NCBI GenBank assembly: GCA_012861695.1
Contig: JAAOOA010000026.1
Location: 17,148,001 to 17,212,000, forward strand
Source: Trematomus loennbergii
Lineage: Eukaryota; Chordata; Actinopteri; Perciformes; Nototheniidae
Reading direction: 5' to 3'
Length of the DNA: 64,000 nt
In this document: one piece after another, positions 1 to 14,000 of the stretch
Layout of the letters: every line of letters begins with the position of its first letter
Position numbering within the stretch: the stretch's first letter is position 1
Translations under genes and position numbers: made by a program
The notes under the pieces: generated by a model
Databases searched by the model: none
What the model was told of the DNA's origin: nothing
What the model saw: the letters and a program-made list of their open reading frames with translations, nothing else

Positions 1-2059
1 TTGGTAATGTGATATGTTTGCGTTAACGTTGGCAGCCCTTAAATGCAACTTTGGGGCAGCGTAACATACTGAATACTCCAAGTGAAACAAGACCACCTAC
101 AAAGTTGATGAGGGATGTGTTAGCAAACAGTTGGATCAGTATTTAGCCTACACATATGCCCAAATGTGCTGTCGGCTAGCATAGATTTTGGTTTTGTGAG
201 TTATTTTTTCTAAAACTGGATCCCTGCTGATTCCTGCTGTGGCTGAAAGCGAGGTGGCTGATAGAGAAGAATATAAAGTTGTGAACAAAACATATACATA
301 TGCGAGATCCTAAACTGTAAATCTCCATAGAGTTGAGGGAATATGTAACACCTTTAACACCACAGGCAGTCATGTGATCCAGTTTAATTGGGAACATGTA
401 GATTCAAGGTTTGAAGAAATATAAATGGAGATTTTGCTTTGTTAGTGTCCTGTAAGTAATTGATTTATAAATGGTGGCAGCAGGAAATTCTTGTTCTCTC
501 CTCCCAAGTAATATACTTTTCCAGAAGTCACCGAGTAATGTAGCGTGGTAAAACTCAACAGAGGTGGATAGCTGCACCAAATGTCCTGCCTGAATAGGCT
601 GAATAGATGTGAATTGCACCCGTTGAGGGAGAGGGATAATGGCATGCTGCAGTAACTTTGTATAACCGTTTTTACGACGGTCGGTCTCGTCAGTCTGCCC
701 TTCACACTGCTAATGCAGCATGACGCCAGCATGGGAGGGAATATAATGAAGCCACAAGTTATGCTTTACAGAGAAAGGGACACTTGTGCAGGTGTTAAAC
801 TGTCACAGAGAAGCCAGCTCATAAAGAAGTCACAATGGCTTACGGCCTGCAGGGTTTTCACTGCACCTCTACTTTTTTGTATGTTCTTATTGTTAGTAGC
901 GCACTCAGATATTTCACTTTAGTAAAGGACCAAAGGTTAGAAGATTGAACAGCATCTACATTATAGCAAAGCTCTGTTATTCAAAGCAGCGGTCTAATAT
1001 GAAGAAATAACGGACTGTAGAATGATGTGATTGACCAATCAGAACATTGTTATGTTGTGTGCTAATCATTTTCTTTTTTTAATTAGTGCATATAGTGTCA
1101 TGATATCATATTTTCACAGATTATCATAACCCCTTAGAATTCAAGATAAAGATTTTATCTGTATATAAATAGAACATTAGTCCGTCTCCCCTGGTGCAGT
1201 ATTTTGTTCGACTAAGAATCATGTTTTTGTTGGCTTATAGTGAGCCCTTAAATATTTGTTTTTCTCAATACTTACAGCATTTTATTACTGAAGTGCTGAA
1301 GTAACATTTTAAACCTATAAACCACTTGAGTCTAGGTAAAAGTACTTACTATGCAGAATAATATATATTATTGTCACTACTAATCACTAATATTGCAGCT
1401 AGTAATGGTGGGACTCCTTCTATATAAAAACTCGCAGGTAGATTAATCCATAGTAATACATCGTACTTTTTAAGTTTATTATTTTATAATACTAATCTGA
1501 AAAGTAAGTAGTTAGTAAAGTGAACATAACACAATTTTTGTGAAAGTACCATATACTGTATGCCTTCAAAATGTAATGGAGTAGATGTACACCAGTTCAA
1601 AATGGAAGTACTCACATAAAGCAGGAGCTCCTCAAGATTGTACTTAAGTGAAGCACTTGACTAATGAATGTTCAGACCTGACTGAGCAGAGAGTAAGGCT
1701 GAACACGCTGAAATTGCTTGTCTCTCGTGGCCTATTTTGGTAATTTGCCACCGCCTGATGACTCTCATCATGTCTAATGGCTCACTGCTTGTTTACAACT
1801 TTTTTGATGATTTATAATGTGGAGAAGTAGAGGGAGGCAAAGTGAGTGATAGAGAGAACATTTAGTTTTGTAAGGATCTAGAAGAGAGTGGGATTGGGAT
1901 GAATGTAGGAGTAAATAAATGATTCAAGAACACGTTAATGTACAAATTTCGCCTTAGTGATTTAGTATGAAACGCTTTGATGTTTTAAAAAATGCAAAAT
2001 ATCGGAAAGGTCAAAGTAAATGTAATCACATTAGTCATTCTAAAGTTTAACATGTGTAC

Positions 2060-2383
2060 TAGGGTGGTCCTTCGTGAGAGGTAAATGTTTTGAATTCATT
2101 TATTTTAAGCACCAACCACCGGAATTCGTTATACCGGTCAAGAAAACTCTCCTGGTGAATTTTATTCAAATTCCAACAACATTTACCCCTCCCTCATCGA
2201 CCTGGGCTGCCACAGCAGCAGCCACGGTGCTGCAACTGAGGCTAAACTTCAAGGTCGATGAGGGAGAGGTAAATGTTGTCAGATTGAGGACAAAATTCAC
2301 CAGGAGAGTTTTCTTGACTAATAGAATGAATTCTGGGGGTTGGAGCTTAGACTTTCCGACTTTCAATTTTAAGGACCACCCTA
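2060..2383. mobile_element. Near-palindromic 324-bp MITE, hAT-type by its 8-bp TSD
   Basis: The element begins TAGGGTGGTCC and ends with the inverse GGACCACCCTA. It is flanked by a perfect 8-bp duplication, ATGTGTAC, at 2052-2059 and 2384-2391. Inverted similarity runs well inwards: sequences around 2185-2202 and 2255-2275 are complementary, leaving a short GC-rich loop near 2203-2250. Both strands therefore encode similar short spurious peptides. An 8-bp TSD with TAGGG-type ends is typical of hAT elements. No transposase is present, so it is non-autonomous. Confidence 0.85.
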
Positions 2384-3014
2384 ATGTGTACGCTAGTGTA
2401 CTCCCCTCTTATTAATCTGCCCAAGCCCCTTTCAGGTATTTCCTTGTAAACCTGACATCCTTCGCTATGTGATCCCACAAGGTATTACAGTACATGGCAT
2501 TTCTGAAAGCACAGGAATTTACATATTTTCAGCAGAGACCTATGAATAATGCTTTAGCCGATTACCCTGCTGGAACGTGTTTGTGGATAAACATGACAAT
2601 TATTACATTATCCCATATCAGTGTAAGCTTCTTTTACCCATTTGTGCCTGTAACCAAAATGTTTCATTTCTTGTAATCCAAGTGTTATGTGTGCTGTTTT
2701 GGCTGCAATAGTATATTTAAACATACTTTTTTGTATTAGTTATTGGGCAGATTTATTTTTATATTTTAATTAGAATTTAGAAAAAGCAGAAGAAGTCCCA
2801 TATCCGCAAAGACATGATTTAGCTTGATAAGAAAATGGCTGTTTCTCAGGACTTACACTATGTCAAATCACTTTTTGACTTAATAGATATTTAGTTTCTG
2901 AATTTGTGTGCTTTACTGTGTAAAAATGTTCTCCTCGGCAGGTACCTTTGTGATAACAGGTGAAAGCCAAAGCTATTGCTAACTAGCTTAGTGTTATTCA
3001 TACAGAAACCAATA

Positions 3015-3180
<166 letters not shown>

Positions 3181-4909
3181 GGACATCTCCATATGGCCAT
3201 CTGTCAGAACACCAGATCTGCCAACTTTTCTCTCCTCTGTAAACACACTCACCCTCCTGCCAATCCCTGTCTGAACTCCAACAACCATATTGTCCAGTCT
3301 GCTCCACACACACTCACTGGTTTACAGAGTTTACAACTGCATCAAACAACAGCTAGTCCTAATTGCCTGATTTGAAAGGACATCATGGATTGACAGAAAT
3401 TAAAACAACTCTAGCGTGTTTTACTTCTATGGTAATATCTGACTCTGAAAAGCTGTTTTTATTCTCTTGCAAAATGAATGTATTTTAGAAATCACATACA
3501 GGTATCAGTAAACTGTAGCATCAGTGTATAAAGGAGGTCAGGTGAATGGTTGGGTCAAAGAACATAGGATTCTTTCCCACTGGGTTGGTCTTCATGTGTC
3601 TATTTGGACTCTGTGTGGAAAAAGCATAGTTGTCTATAGTCATTCGGGTGTAACTAGCACATGTGGCTACTGTATACAGTACTCCCTGGCTGCAAATAAC
3701 ATTATACTAGCCTAAATGAGGTGGGCCCAGACTTGAGGCTTGGTAGAACTAAATCACAAAATGAGTTTTTTTTACCCTGACGTGTAATGTCACAAAACAT
3801 CAACAGTGTTTGTTAAAATGTAGTGAGAGAGCGTACAATTTGATGTCTTGCCTTGTACAGTAAAAAAAGATCTATTAATTGTGTGAAATTATATAAAACA
3901 CAATCACTGTTGTAAATTGTCTCAGCATGATATGATATATAGTTATTGTGCACAACATGACATTTGTGTTGTCCTTTTGAGGCAATGCTCATCCTTCTGT
4001 GGTAGCATAGTGACACCTGGTGTTTGGGTGAAAGATTACAAAAAGCTTATAGCCACATTGTAAGAATCAGGAATCATTCATAAAACTGCTAGCATTTCTA
4101 TTCAAATACTTAAAGCACACAGTTTTCAAGAAGACCAATTGATGTGTTGTAACATACAGTCCAAGCTATTTGTAGTATTGTCATTCTTTATTTTTTCTTG
4201 CAGGATAAATAAATTATGTAATTATCCATTTTTTAATTCATATTTTCACTGTGATCATAGTAATTTCAACATTTACTGTCATTGTGTGACTAAGGTATCC
4301 TACTCATTCCAGTTGTGGTGATGTTATCGGCCCTTTCTTTTTATCTGGCAGCTTTATAACCTAGACAAACACCTCATCCCTTTCCTCTGATTTACAAACC
4401 TTGGCTTGATTTGCAGCAGTACCGGCACATTAGTGTCTGAATAACAGGATTGGGAGTGATTCTCAGAAAACCACATTTAAAAAAAGCCTTGCTGTGCAAC
4501 GCCTTGCATTGCATATTCCAGTGTTGATTCGTTAGCAGTGACTAAGGATACCATATATAGAGAAAATAACAACATTGCCTGGAGCCAATTCTGGGAAAGA
4601 GAGCGAATAAAGAGGCCAGAGACAAAAGATGATGTTAGAGGGATAAAAGGATGAGGGGTGAGGAGGAGAGGAGGTGGTAAGTGATGGTGGTATACAGGGA
4701 GTTAGCATGAGAAAGAGAGAGAGGGAAGGGGGGGGATGATTTTTGTGGTTGTTTTTTTATTTAAAAACCTGGTAGTCACGTCGAGAGAGGAGCAATGTGA
4801 TGTTCAGGGACTCATTCGTAAAACCACTCATTCAAGGACTTTTTATAGACTTCAGTGTACTGGATATACTACTAACAAGTCCTCTTTTCCCGACATGTTT
4901 TTCTTCCAG

Positions 4910-5098
4910 CTCGTCATCATGTCCGGCACGGTGTTGTTGGCCTACTACATGGAGTGCACGGACCTGTTCAGCGTGCACATGCAGGGCTTCTTCTGCAACG
5001 ACGCCGAGCTGATGAAGCCGTACCCCGGCACAGAGGAGTCCAGCTTCATTCCCCCCCTCATCCTGTACTGCGTGGTGGCTGCTGCTCCCACCGCTGTA
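4910..5098 (+). CDS. plppr1: plppr1 exon 2
   Basis: 189 bp, phase 0 to phase 0, 63 residues from LVIMSGTVLLAYYMECTD to AAAPTAV. It encodes most of membrane helix 1, the first extracellular loop with the hallmark QGFFC and MKPYPGTEE, and the start of helix 2. Acceptor TTCTTCCAG, donor GTGAGT. Notably GC-rich compared with the flanking introns. Confidence 0.95.
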
Positions 5099-8000
5099 GT
5101 GAGTACAACACTTTTTATGCTTTATTTCAGCGCAGTTTGGTAATCCGGCCACCCATGCTGGAGGGTTGTTTGTTCAGGGTTCATGTTTTTTAAAGCTAGA
5201 ACCACCTAAAAGGTCATTGAAATAACTGCTTATTCTCAAAATGTTGCCAGACTTAACTTTCATTAACCCATGCTGCTAACTTGGCAGTGTTTGGAAGTGC
5301 ACATAAGGACATATACTGTTGAATTTTAAATTTGATAGAAAGACGTAATATGCAGAATAGAACAGCAACCATGCATGTTATCTTTTTGTAACTTCTGCTT
5401 ATGAGTCTACTATATACCCTTGGTACATTTTCACTGCTGAAATATCTGAAAAAGTGTCGAACTGACTGTATGAGTTAAGACTTTTTATGGGTGAGATGAT
5501 AAGATTGGCGCTAATTTCACATAGAACCCGCTGTGTGAAGTGTACAAGGAGCAGTGTATGTGGGCTGCATTAGTAAAACCATTATATTTTCTTGGACTAT
5601 GATGTGATTTCAGCATCTCATTGAGATTCTTAGCGATCTAGGCCACATGGTGACTCAGTGTTCTGCTTCTGTATGCATGGTGTGTTTGCAACACATTTGA
5701 ACAATACCACAAAGATACTTTATGGTCATTATAAAGTTACATTTTTCATACCGTTTTAACTTTGTATCCACATTGGAAAAGGTATACAATAAAGTATACT
5801 TAACTTTAGATTTGAATGTGCTGTTTATGGACAGAATTCTCCCACAACGCTTTGCAAGAAGGAAACTAAATTCATTGTGGGAATTGGTGAAAAGGTAGAG
5901 TTTAGAATTGGGTATTCTTGTGCCCATTTGCATGTTTTTGTTTGCTTTGAGCACTAGATGACACAATGGGGCTCAGGGTATTTAAGTGATTGAGCAAACC
6001 ATTTTCGACTGTTGCAAACACACGCCGTTTTTGTGGTTTAATAAATGGTATTAATAGCAAGAATGTTGTGGTCGTAATTGGAGAGCGCACGCGTCCAACA
6101 ATAAATCTCAGTATCAATCCATGGTGATATTGAGTGGCAATAGTCAGCAAATATCTTATTGCTTCCTCTGTTACATTCATTGTCAACTAAGTTTTGATTT
6201 GTATCTGCTGAAAATGTATCTTTTCCTGGTAGTATAAAAAAGATATTATTTTGTATTTTGACTGCTAAAAGTACACTGTGATGTACTGTAGCACATAGTT
6301 TATATAAATAGTTATATACAGCAGTATGACCTCGCAGTAAAGCTGCAGGTGTAACTCATAACATTAATGGGCTCTGTCATAGCGTGAGGAGCACAGGTGT
6401 AATTATCTCTGCTAACGATAGCTCTGTGTCTTTTAAGTGTATCAGTCAACAACACCCGCATTAGTGTTATTGATTACCCCTGTGCTGCCTGTGAGAACTT
6501 TTTAAGTGTCTGAAAAAGGGTCTGTGAAGTAGATTGTAAAGCTGAGTGACATGTTGTGAATATGTAGGTCAAGATCTCTGCATTGCTGACTCAGACGCTT
6601 CATATAGGAGTAGCAACATACAGCCACTAGGTGTCAGTTCAGCTCCATGCTTGTAGACTCCAACACACACCAGGCACCATCTCTGAAGCAGTTCCTTATT
6701 ACCAGTGCCATTTTTTTTAACACATCCTAAAGAGTGTTTCACCATAATAGGCCAAGGAACAAGTCAGTCCCAGAAAAGAGATGTTCTGGTCCTCACTTGC
6801 AAAATATGTTTAAGTTTAGTCATCGGCATAAATGAGGCAGAAGTCCATGCACCAATGGGTGGTGGTTTTATAAACCTTAAATCACTATGAGACAGAGAAT
6901 AAAACCAGGCCTAAAAATAACACAGCTTCACAGCATGCTGCCACAAACAACCACAGTCAATCCAAAAGTGGCTTTTTATACCCCTCCTTGTTTAGATTAA
7001 ACCACAGCATGGGGGTTGCCTAATTGAACTGATCCATTGCGTTGGAAGTAACCGAAACAGCAAGCGGATCCCAATCAGTAAAAATTACAAAGGTTAATAC
7101 ACACTGCAACAGAACAAAAGCTTGATTCAGGAAACGTTATTTCATGTCATATCATTTTGATTAAAGAGGAATAAATAAACTGATTGATGGTTCCACCCGG
7201 TACCTAACAAGGTTGCCCAGGTGGCTTCACTCAGCCAGATGACAGTGATGCTGTAGGAAATGAAGGGAATGGATACCTTTTCACAAGCATACCTCTTCAT
7301 TGGTAACTACACCAATTGATCACAACTTAATACTTTGATGTCATTATGGAATCTGATTTCCCGTTCTTGCTCGAGTACCACAAGTCATATAAAATATGAA
7401 ATTGAGTTTATAATCCTGGAGTGCCCTTTTAGCAGTGTACTGTATGTTTCCCATATTGATATCCCAGGTTCCTCTACAAAGAGACAGCTTCCTGTTCTAT
7501 AACGATTTCAAGAGGCACTTCATCTGGGATGGGATCGTTAAAGATGTCTGCTCCCTGGACACATGCCACCCATTCATTTGTAATGACATATTACTGTGTC
7601 ACTTTGTGTCATCCACTATTTGTGTTTATTATCTGGGACACTTGGGGTGTTTCTGATGTAAAACCTGGATGACTGTCACTTGAATTGAACTAGTTGCAGT
7701 TTGAATTCACTCCTTGTAGCTACTTGGTGTGAAGACGCTAAAGAAGACACACAAGCACACACTCTGAAGGTTTCTCATTTATCTAATTCCCCTCCTCGAC
7801 TCCTATCCTCATGTCTTAGTCCCGCTCACAGGAGATGCGAGCGGAGGAGTCGAGGAGGGGAACCGAGGAGAGAAGAGGGGAAGCAGCAGGCGTTTAGAGA
7901 AATTAGAAATCCTCTCCTCTGAGCAGTCATTTTAAAGAGACGTCCATTAATGATGACAGGAGGCACAGCAGCCTCTGTCTGATGGACAGAACTGTGTTCA

Positions 8001-11000
8001 TGACGACTTAATATATATAATGAGACAATAACAGGCTACAGATGCGGACATATATACACAAACACACACATACATATTTATATATATTTCAGAATCAAAC
8101 AAGTATGCGAGCACTCTCATAATAACGTTATACTGAGTGATATATATTATACACACTGCTCTGCTTTCTGCACGGACCTCACAGCTGTTCTCTCTGTAAA
8201 CATCGCGTCGCGATTCAAGCAGTTAATAAAATGATATCCAGGGGATGCATGCAGAGCTGTCATTGGTTGAGATAAGTCCGGCCGTGCGCCACGACTCTTT
8301 TTAACATCACTGTTGCCGGAAATACATCGGCGGAGGATCCATTTAGAGAAATGAGATGTCCTTCAACATGGCACGCTGAAATCCATTTCCGGGTCACTAC
8401 CGGAGGACCGAGGATTCGAGGAGTCGAGGAGGGGAAATTAGAGAAATGAGAAACCTTCTCTGACATAACTGAATAAAATAAATGGAGTGTTCTGACAGGT
8501 CAATACTTTTAACAGACATTGTTTTTCACAGCTGAAAAATATATATATTGACTATCTTGGAATCAATGCCACATTTTTTTAGTGTACTCCGGGCACAAAG
8601 TTATATTTCTTTCTTAAATTGTGTGATATTTTTAATATTTTTATATAAAACTCATTAAATCCTAATAAGATGATCCCCTGATCACACACCCTTCCTCAGT
8701 GAGTGCTGTGTCAGCTGTTCAACTTTTTTTACACTGCTGGTCATTTCCCACTTTCAATTTGTTTGCTCTCTCACTGGCTTATATTGGCCTTAGTCTCTTT
8801 ATCCATCTGTGTGCCATCCAAACTTTTTAATTGTGCCCTTTGAGAGTGCTGTGTCAGGTGCTTAAGTTGCGCTTCACACTGTATATCGCTCTGTCGGCGT
8901 ATGCGTTATATAAACCAAAGAGCAGCCAATCAGAATTAATGATGACAAGGCTGGGATTTTGGCCAATTAGCAGGGAGACAGTAATTTATTCAGAATGTTT
9001 CACATGGCCGGACAATGGGAGGCTGTAGAGGTTAGATGGGTCGTTCTGATGCAACGTCTATAAACCTGTTAAGGACAGACACCCAAAAAGTAAATCCTTC
9101 ATCCCTCACCAAATTAAAAGCATGATGTTGTTCTTGTGTGATCCAAAGCAAACAAACAGGTGGTTGAGAAATTAGAGTTACTGAGCGGAAACCCCTATGA
9201 CTGAATTACTTAGAAGTTACTCAAGATAAACTCTTTCTAAAGATGGAGGTAAAAACAAAAATGCCAATGCCTTTTTTCCATACCAATGCAGGTCCTCGAT
9301 GACTCATTCCACTTCCTTTTATGGGTGTCTTGGTGGCTATACTGAAAAGAATAGGCTCATTAAGAATACATTAAAGCACGATAATTGATTTTTTCTTCAC
9401 TTTTGGGATGCATAACAGCAGCTTTACATCTTATCACCTTATTAAGTTGTTATTAAGTTATTGAGCTAACAGCTGCCTATTATTTACACTTCAAGCTGAT
9501 ATGAAGCAACATTCAACATGTGTCCTAGTTGTAGCCATCCATTGCTGTGAGGAAACTAGTTCCTTTTATTTCGGCTCTGGTTTGGTCTCAAAAAACTCAT
9601 GAGTAGTTCATTGCTAACTAATCCACTATGGTCACCGGTTAGTTGCTAACTTTTCTGTCAACTGTGCTAAGGTGAATTGGATGTGTGCAGTGGTTTTATC
9701 AGAGAATTGATTAACCAAATTGTTAAGTTGGGGTAAATCCAACACAATGTTTAGAACACGTAAACGGCAGAATTGGTCTGTTCCAATGCCACTAAAACAA
9801 CAGAGCGTACTGACAACTGGAATTTGTTGTAAAACTTTAGTTTGTTTAGGTTTGGACAAAATAACTACTTGGTTAGGATTTAAGAAAACATGGTTTTGGT
9901 TAAATATGTGTATATTTTGACATAGCTTATGTTACATGCATAAGTTAAGATATATGTAACGTAACAGCGTAAGTAAGTGAATAAGTTGGACATGAACAGC
10001 AGTTTCAAATTAAAATACTAAGAATTGTTTTTGTTCCAATTCAAAAAGGAATTTGACACTATCAGCTTGTAAACAATCACGAAAAGTTTTCTGCTGCCTC
10101 AGGCTACATGCTTGATTATTTTTCAAAAAATCTCTGACTTTTGGCAGCCAGTAAGATGGAGGGAACCGCACCATGAATCATTAATGGGTTTCCACAGGGG
10201 ACAGTTGTTACATTTAATATGTAAGTGAATAAAAACGTGAAACCCATACAAAAAGGTTCTCCCTAACACTGTGGGCGGTCACTGTCTATCATCTTAGGCA
10301 CTCAAAATGATGGTCTTACAACAGTATTGCAGACCAAAGCTCCATAAATCTGTTACACTTTTGTAAGGGACAGTGCAAGAAGTCTGTTCCTTTAATTTAA
10401 TGTCAAGCAAACGACTCTAATAATTAGTAATTGTTCAAGCTTTTCGTTTTCTGCTTAGACAGTACACAGTTTCAGTTAAATGCCGAGTTTTCTGACGTTA
10501 CATTTTGAGATAGTTGTTTCCAGTCAGTTCAGTTCAGTTTCTTGACGTGTACATAGGAGAGTGGGGGTCACATGAGCTGAAATAAGAAGATCAGTCAGTG
10601 GTAGCTAACCTTTTCAGGGCTGAGGCAGACTCTAGTGAGACAAATACTTCAAGGCAATTAGTAGTTGCTTAAAAAAGGTCAAAGTCATCATTTAGGGAAA
10701 CTTATCAGGGAAATGACTCTCACTTTTATTAGCATTTAAAGGAGCTGAAGGAAATAGACTTGTTTTAATAAAGCTATTTTAAGTTTGGCATTTACTTGAG
10801 CTGCCTTCATAGTTAACTGACATATATTTCAAATCAAAAATAATATAGATCTGTTTGCCTATGTATACTTCAAACAGAAGTCAAGCAAACTAATACCTTG
10901 ACTTTCATTATGTGATATACACGATGCTTAAATAACCGCATGAATCATTTTGCCTTCATCATTAACTTTTCCTTTTAACTACCCAATATTTATAGCCTGT

Positions 11001-14000
11001 AGCAAATGTGTTTTCTGTTACGCTTACACTAACCCTCCTCTACCAAAAAAACATTTTGACATGACACAAGTTGCCTGCCTTTATCAGGCTCACACCGTTT
11101 GAAGATAAAGGGTATTTTTTTGTGGTTGTGTAGCCTTTGAAGACCGATGTTTCTGGGTCGATATGTATATTTATATATATATATTTATTCTGTCATGATG
11201 CATTTAAAGGAGTTTCAATTGGTATTTGCTTGCTTTTCTGTCTGTCATCATCGAGTTGAAAAACGGGTTTGAAATTTATGTTGACAGGATTGAATCCACG
11301 GCATTGATTTTGTACCCTTTTCATGTGGATGCCGCAGTCTTTTTCACTATTTTTCAAAAACCAGCTGCTTCCACTGCTCGTATATAAAATATGTATTAGA
11401 ATTAAAATGAACATGTTGTTGATAAAAAGGCATACAGAAGGTGGAGGAAAACACAGGAGTTTTGTTATCCTGGGGCTTGAAACAAACTCTTTTACAAACA
11501 CAAACACACCAAATACAAAACCACGTGAACACACAAACGCTGTATGCACGCACGATCTTGCACATAAACACACATACATTTTCGTAGCAGCCTGCATCAC
11601 CTAAGGCGGTCGGCGATGAGTTTCATCGTGTTTGTCCAGCAGCATTTTTTTCCATTAGACCTGATGTAATGTCCAAACTATAATGGACCTGTAGAAAGGC
11701 TACATTAAGACACAGTGGTTTATGTACACAGGCTTGACAGGGGCCAAATGTCCCTCTTACCTGTAAAAGCATGCCTAACTAGATGTTTTAAATTCTTCCT
11801 TCTCTCTGTTAGCCATTCTGTCTACATTTCGTCCTATTTTTTGTATCCCTCTCTGACATTTCCGTGTCTTTGTGTGCAGATTTTTGTCGGAGAGGTGTCC
11901 ATGTATGTGATGAAATCGACGAGGGAAGCTCTCCTGGCCCAGGAGAAAACCATTGTGACAGGAGACTGTTGTTACCTCAACCCCCTTGTACGCCGCATCG
12001 TACGCTTCGTAGGTAAGTTTTCGTGCCAAAAATGTCAAACTGCCCTAAGCTCCTTCATGCGGATCAAGGTATTAGCCACTACAGGTTGAGAAATAACTCA
12101 CGCACACATGAAGATAATGCATGCGTGCCTTTCAGAAGTACACATGGGCGCCAAAGCACAACCTTTTTTTATAGTTTGTATCTTTTAGCACACACAAAAA
12201 GCTGAGTAGAGGTTGGTGGTGCTAGAATAACAGTTTTTAACAGTCTGGAGAATTTGGATAACTTCCCTTATTCCCTTGATTTTGTTAACCAAAACTATGA
12301 CAGAATATGTTTTACCAACCTTTTTTCCATGACTAAGATGAAACCATGAGGCCTCTGGGTGCTCAGTCCCTGTGTGTCCTTGGCTGAGTCCTCTGTCCTG
12401 GCATTTGTACTACTGAAACACATAAAGTCAGTGGGTTGGGGAGTGTTCAGATGGTTGCTTATTATTTTGTATTTTATGTTAGGCAGTTGTGTTTTTTGGA
12501 GCTACCCAAAAACATAATTATTCAAAAGCAGGACTGTATGCTCTTCAGTGATCACATCCACATTCATATCGCAGTGACACTAAGATGCTTTGTCTTCAGC
12601 CTCGTTTCTTCTGCTGTTTCAAGTCAATGCAAGCTCAGTTTATGAGGTTATTAGCACAGTAAACAATACATCTATAACATCAGGATTTTCAATGTGCCTT
12701 TCACAGTCCTTCAGTAAGCTCTTAACCAGGAAGCAACATGCTGTATATCACAGCTAAACTGACAGTTGAATGTGGCTTCCGTCAATCACCTGCGAAGGGA
12801 AATGTTAAGAGTAACCCTGATCACAGCTGGAGGATTTTGGTATTTAAGATCAGTCTGTTGTGTGATGTTCTGATGTTTGAAACACCTCCAGCATCATGTA
12901 AAAAGGACTAATTTATGCTGAAAAGGAAAAAGAGGGAAGGAAAACGGGGAATGTAAGCAGTGGACCGACACATGGGTTCTTCAAGCAATCACAAAACTAC
13001 GAATAACATGATATACGACGGGATCGGACATTTTTCTGTTGTGTCACAGACTGGTCGATGCACAGTGAAGGACGAAATGAGAGAGTTCACAAGATGAGGT
13101 TAACGAGGTCAGCCAGGGGTGAGGATAGGCAGCTTCTTCCACCACTGTCTAGCGTAATATGGTGCCTTTAAGTAAAATAACTAGGAATCCAAAATTCATT
13201 AAAAAAAATTAAGGCCAATTAATCACATCACCAAGTTTGACCCAAATTCCTCCTAGTACACACAGCGTAATCTTGCCTTAAATGATGATATGGTTCGAGA
13301 TCATACAGTTATAGTGTGTTTCCCATTAGATATAGGCAATGAGCTCAGCTTAAATTATCCCTGGGCTGCATTTAGCATTTATAATAGGCTTTTTGTACAG
13401 TTTGTCAACAGTTGCGCCTTGTTCTTGTGAACAATTTTACATTACAGAGACTTAATACCGATGTACATCCATTTTAAAGGATGAATATTGGTTTGTTTAT
13501 ATTCCTCTAGAGTTTACGCTGGTACACCATCCATCTGTCATCCATTATTTGTTACTGCTTATCCTTAGAGGCTCGCGGATAGCTAGAGCCGATCCCATCT
13601 GACATGGTACACCCTGGACAGTTTGCCAGTCAATCACAACCTGACAACCAGACAGCCATTCACGCTCACATTCACACCAATAGGCAATTTAGACTCCAAT
13701 TAACGTCACCTGCATGTCTTTGGGCTAGAGGAGGAACCCTGAGGATGCAGAGCGAAAACCAAAGCTCACACTCTTGGGGAAAACATCTGTTGTTTAATTG
13801 AAACTGGTTAGCACTGCCAAGGAGATTATATTTAAGGTTTGTTTAACAGTAATCAGAAGGATAACATACAAGCAACTGGCCCAATCTTCATGAAACTTGG
13901 TAAAATGGTGTAGCATTGGCCAATGGGGAACCTATTCGTTTTTTTTGGGGCGAATCCGATATACGAGCGAATACACATTGCAAGATTGACGATGTTGGCG

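Noticed and set aside
7435..7656. Exon-like frame VPLQRDSFLFYNDFKRHF preceded by CAG
   Set aside because: Lies in plppr1 intron 2 where exons 2 and 3 already join in phase. No known counterpart in the protein and no clear donor.
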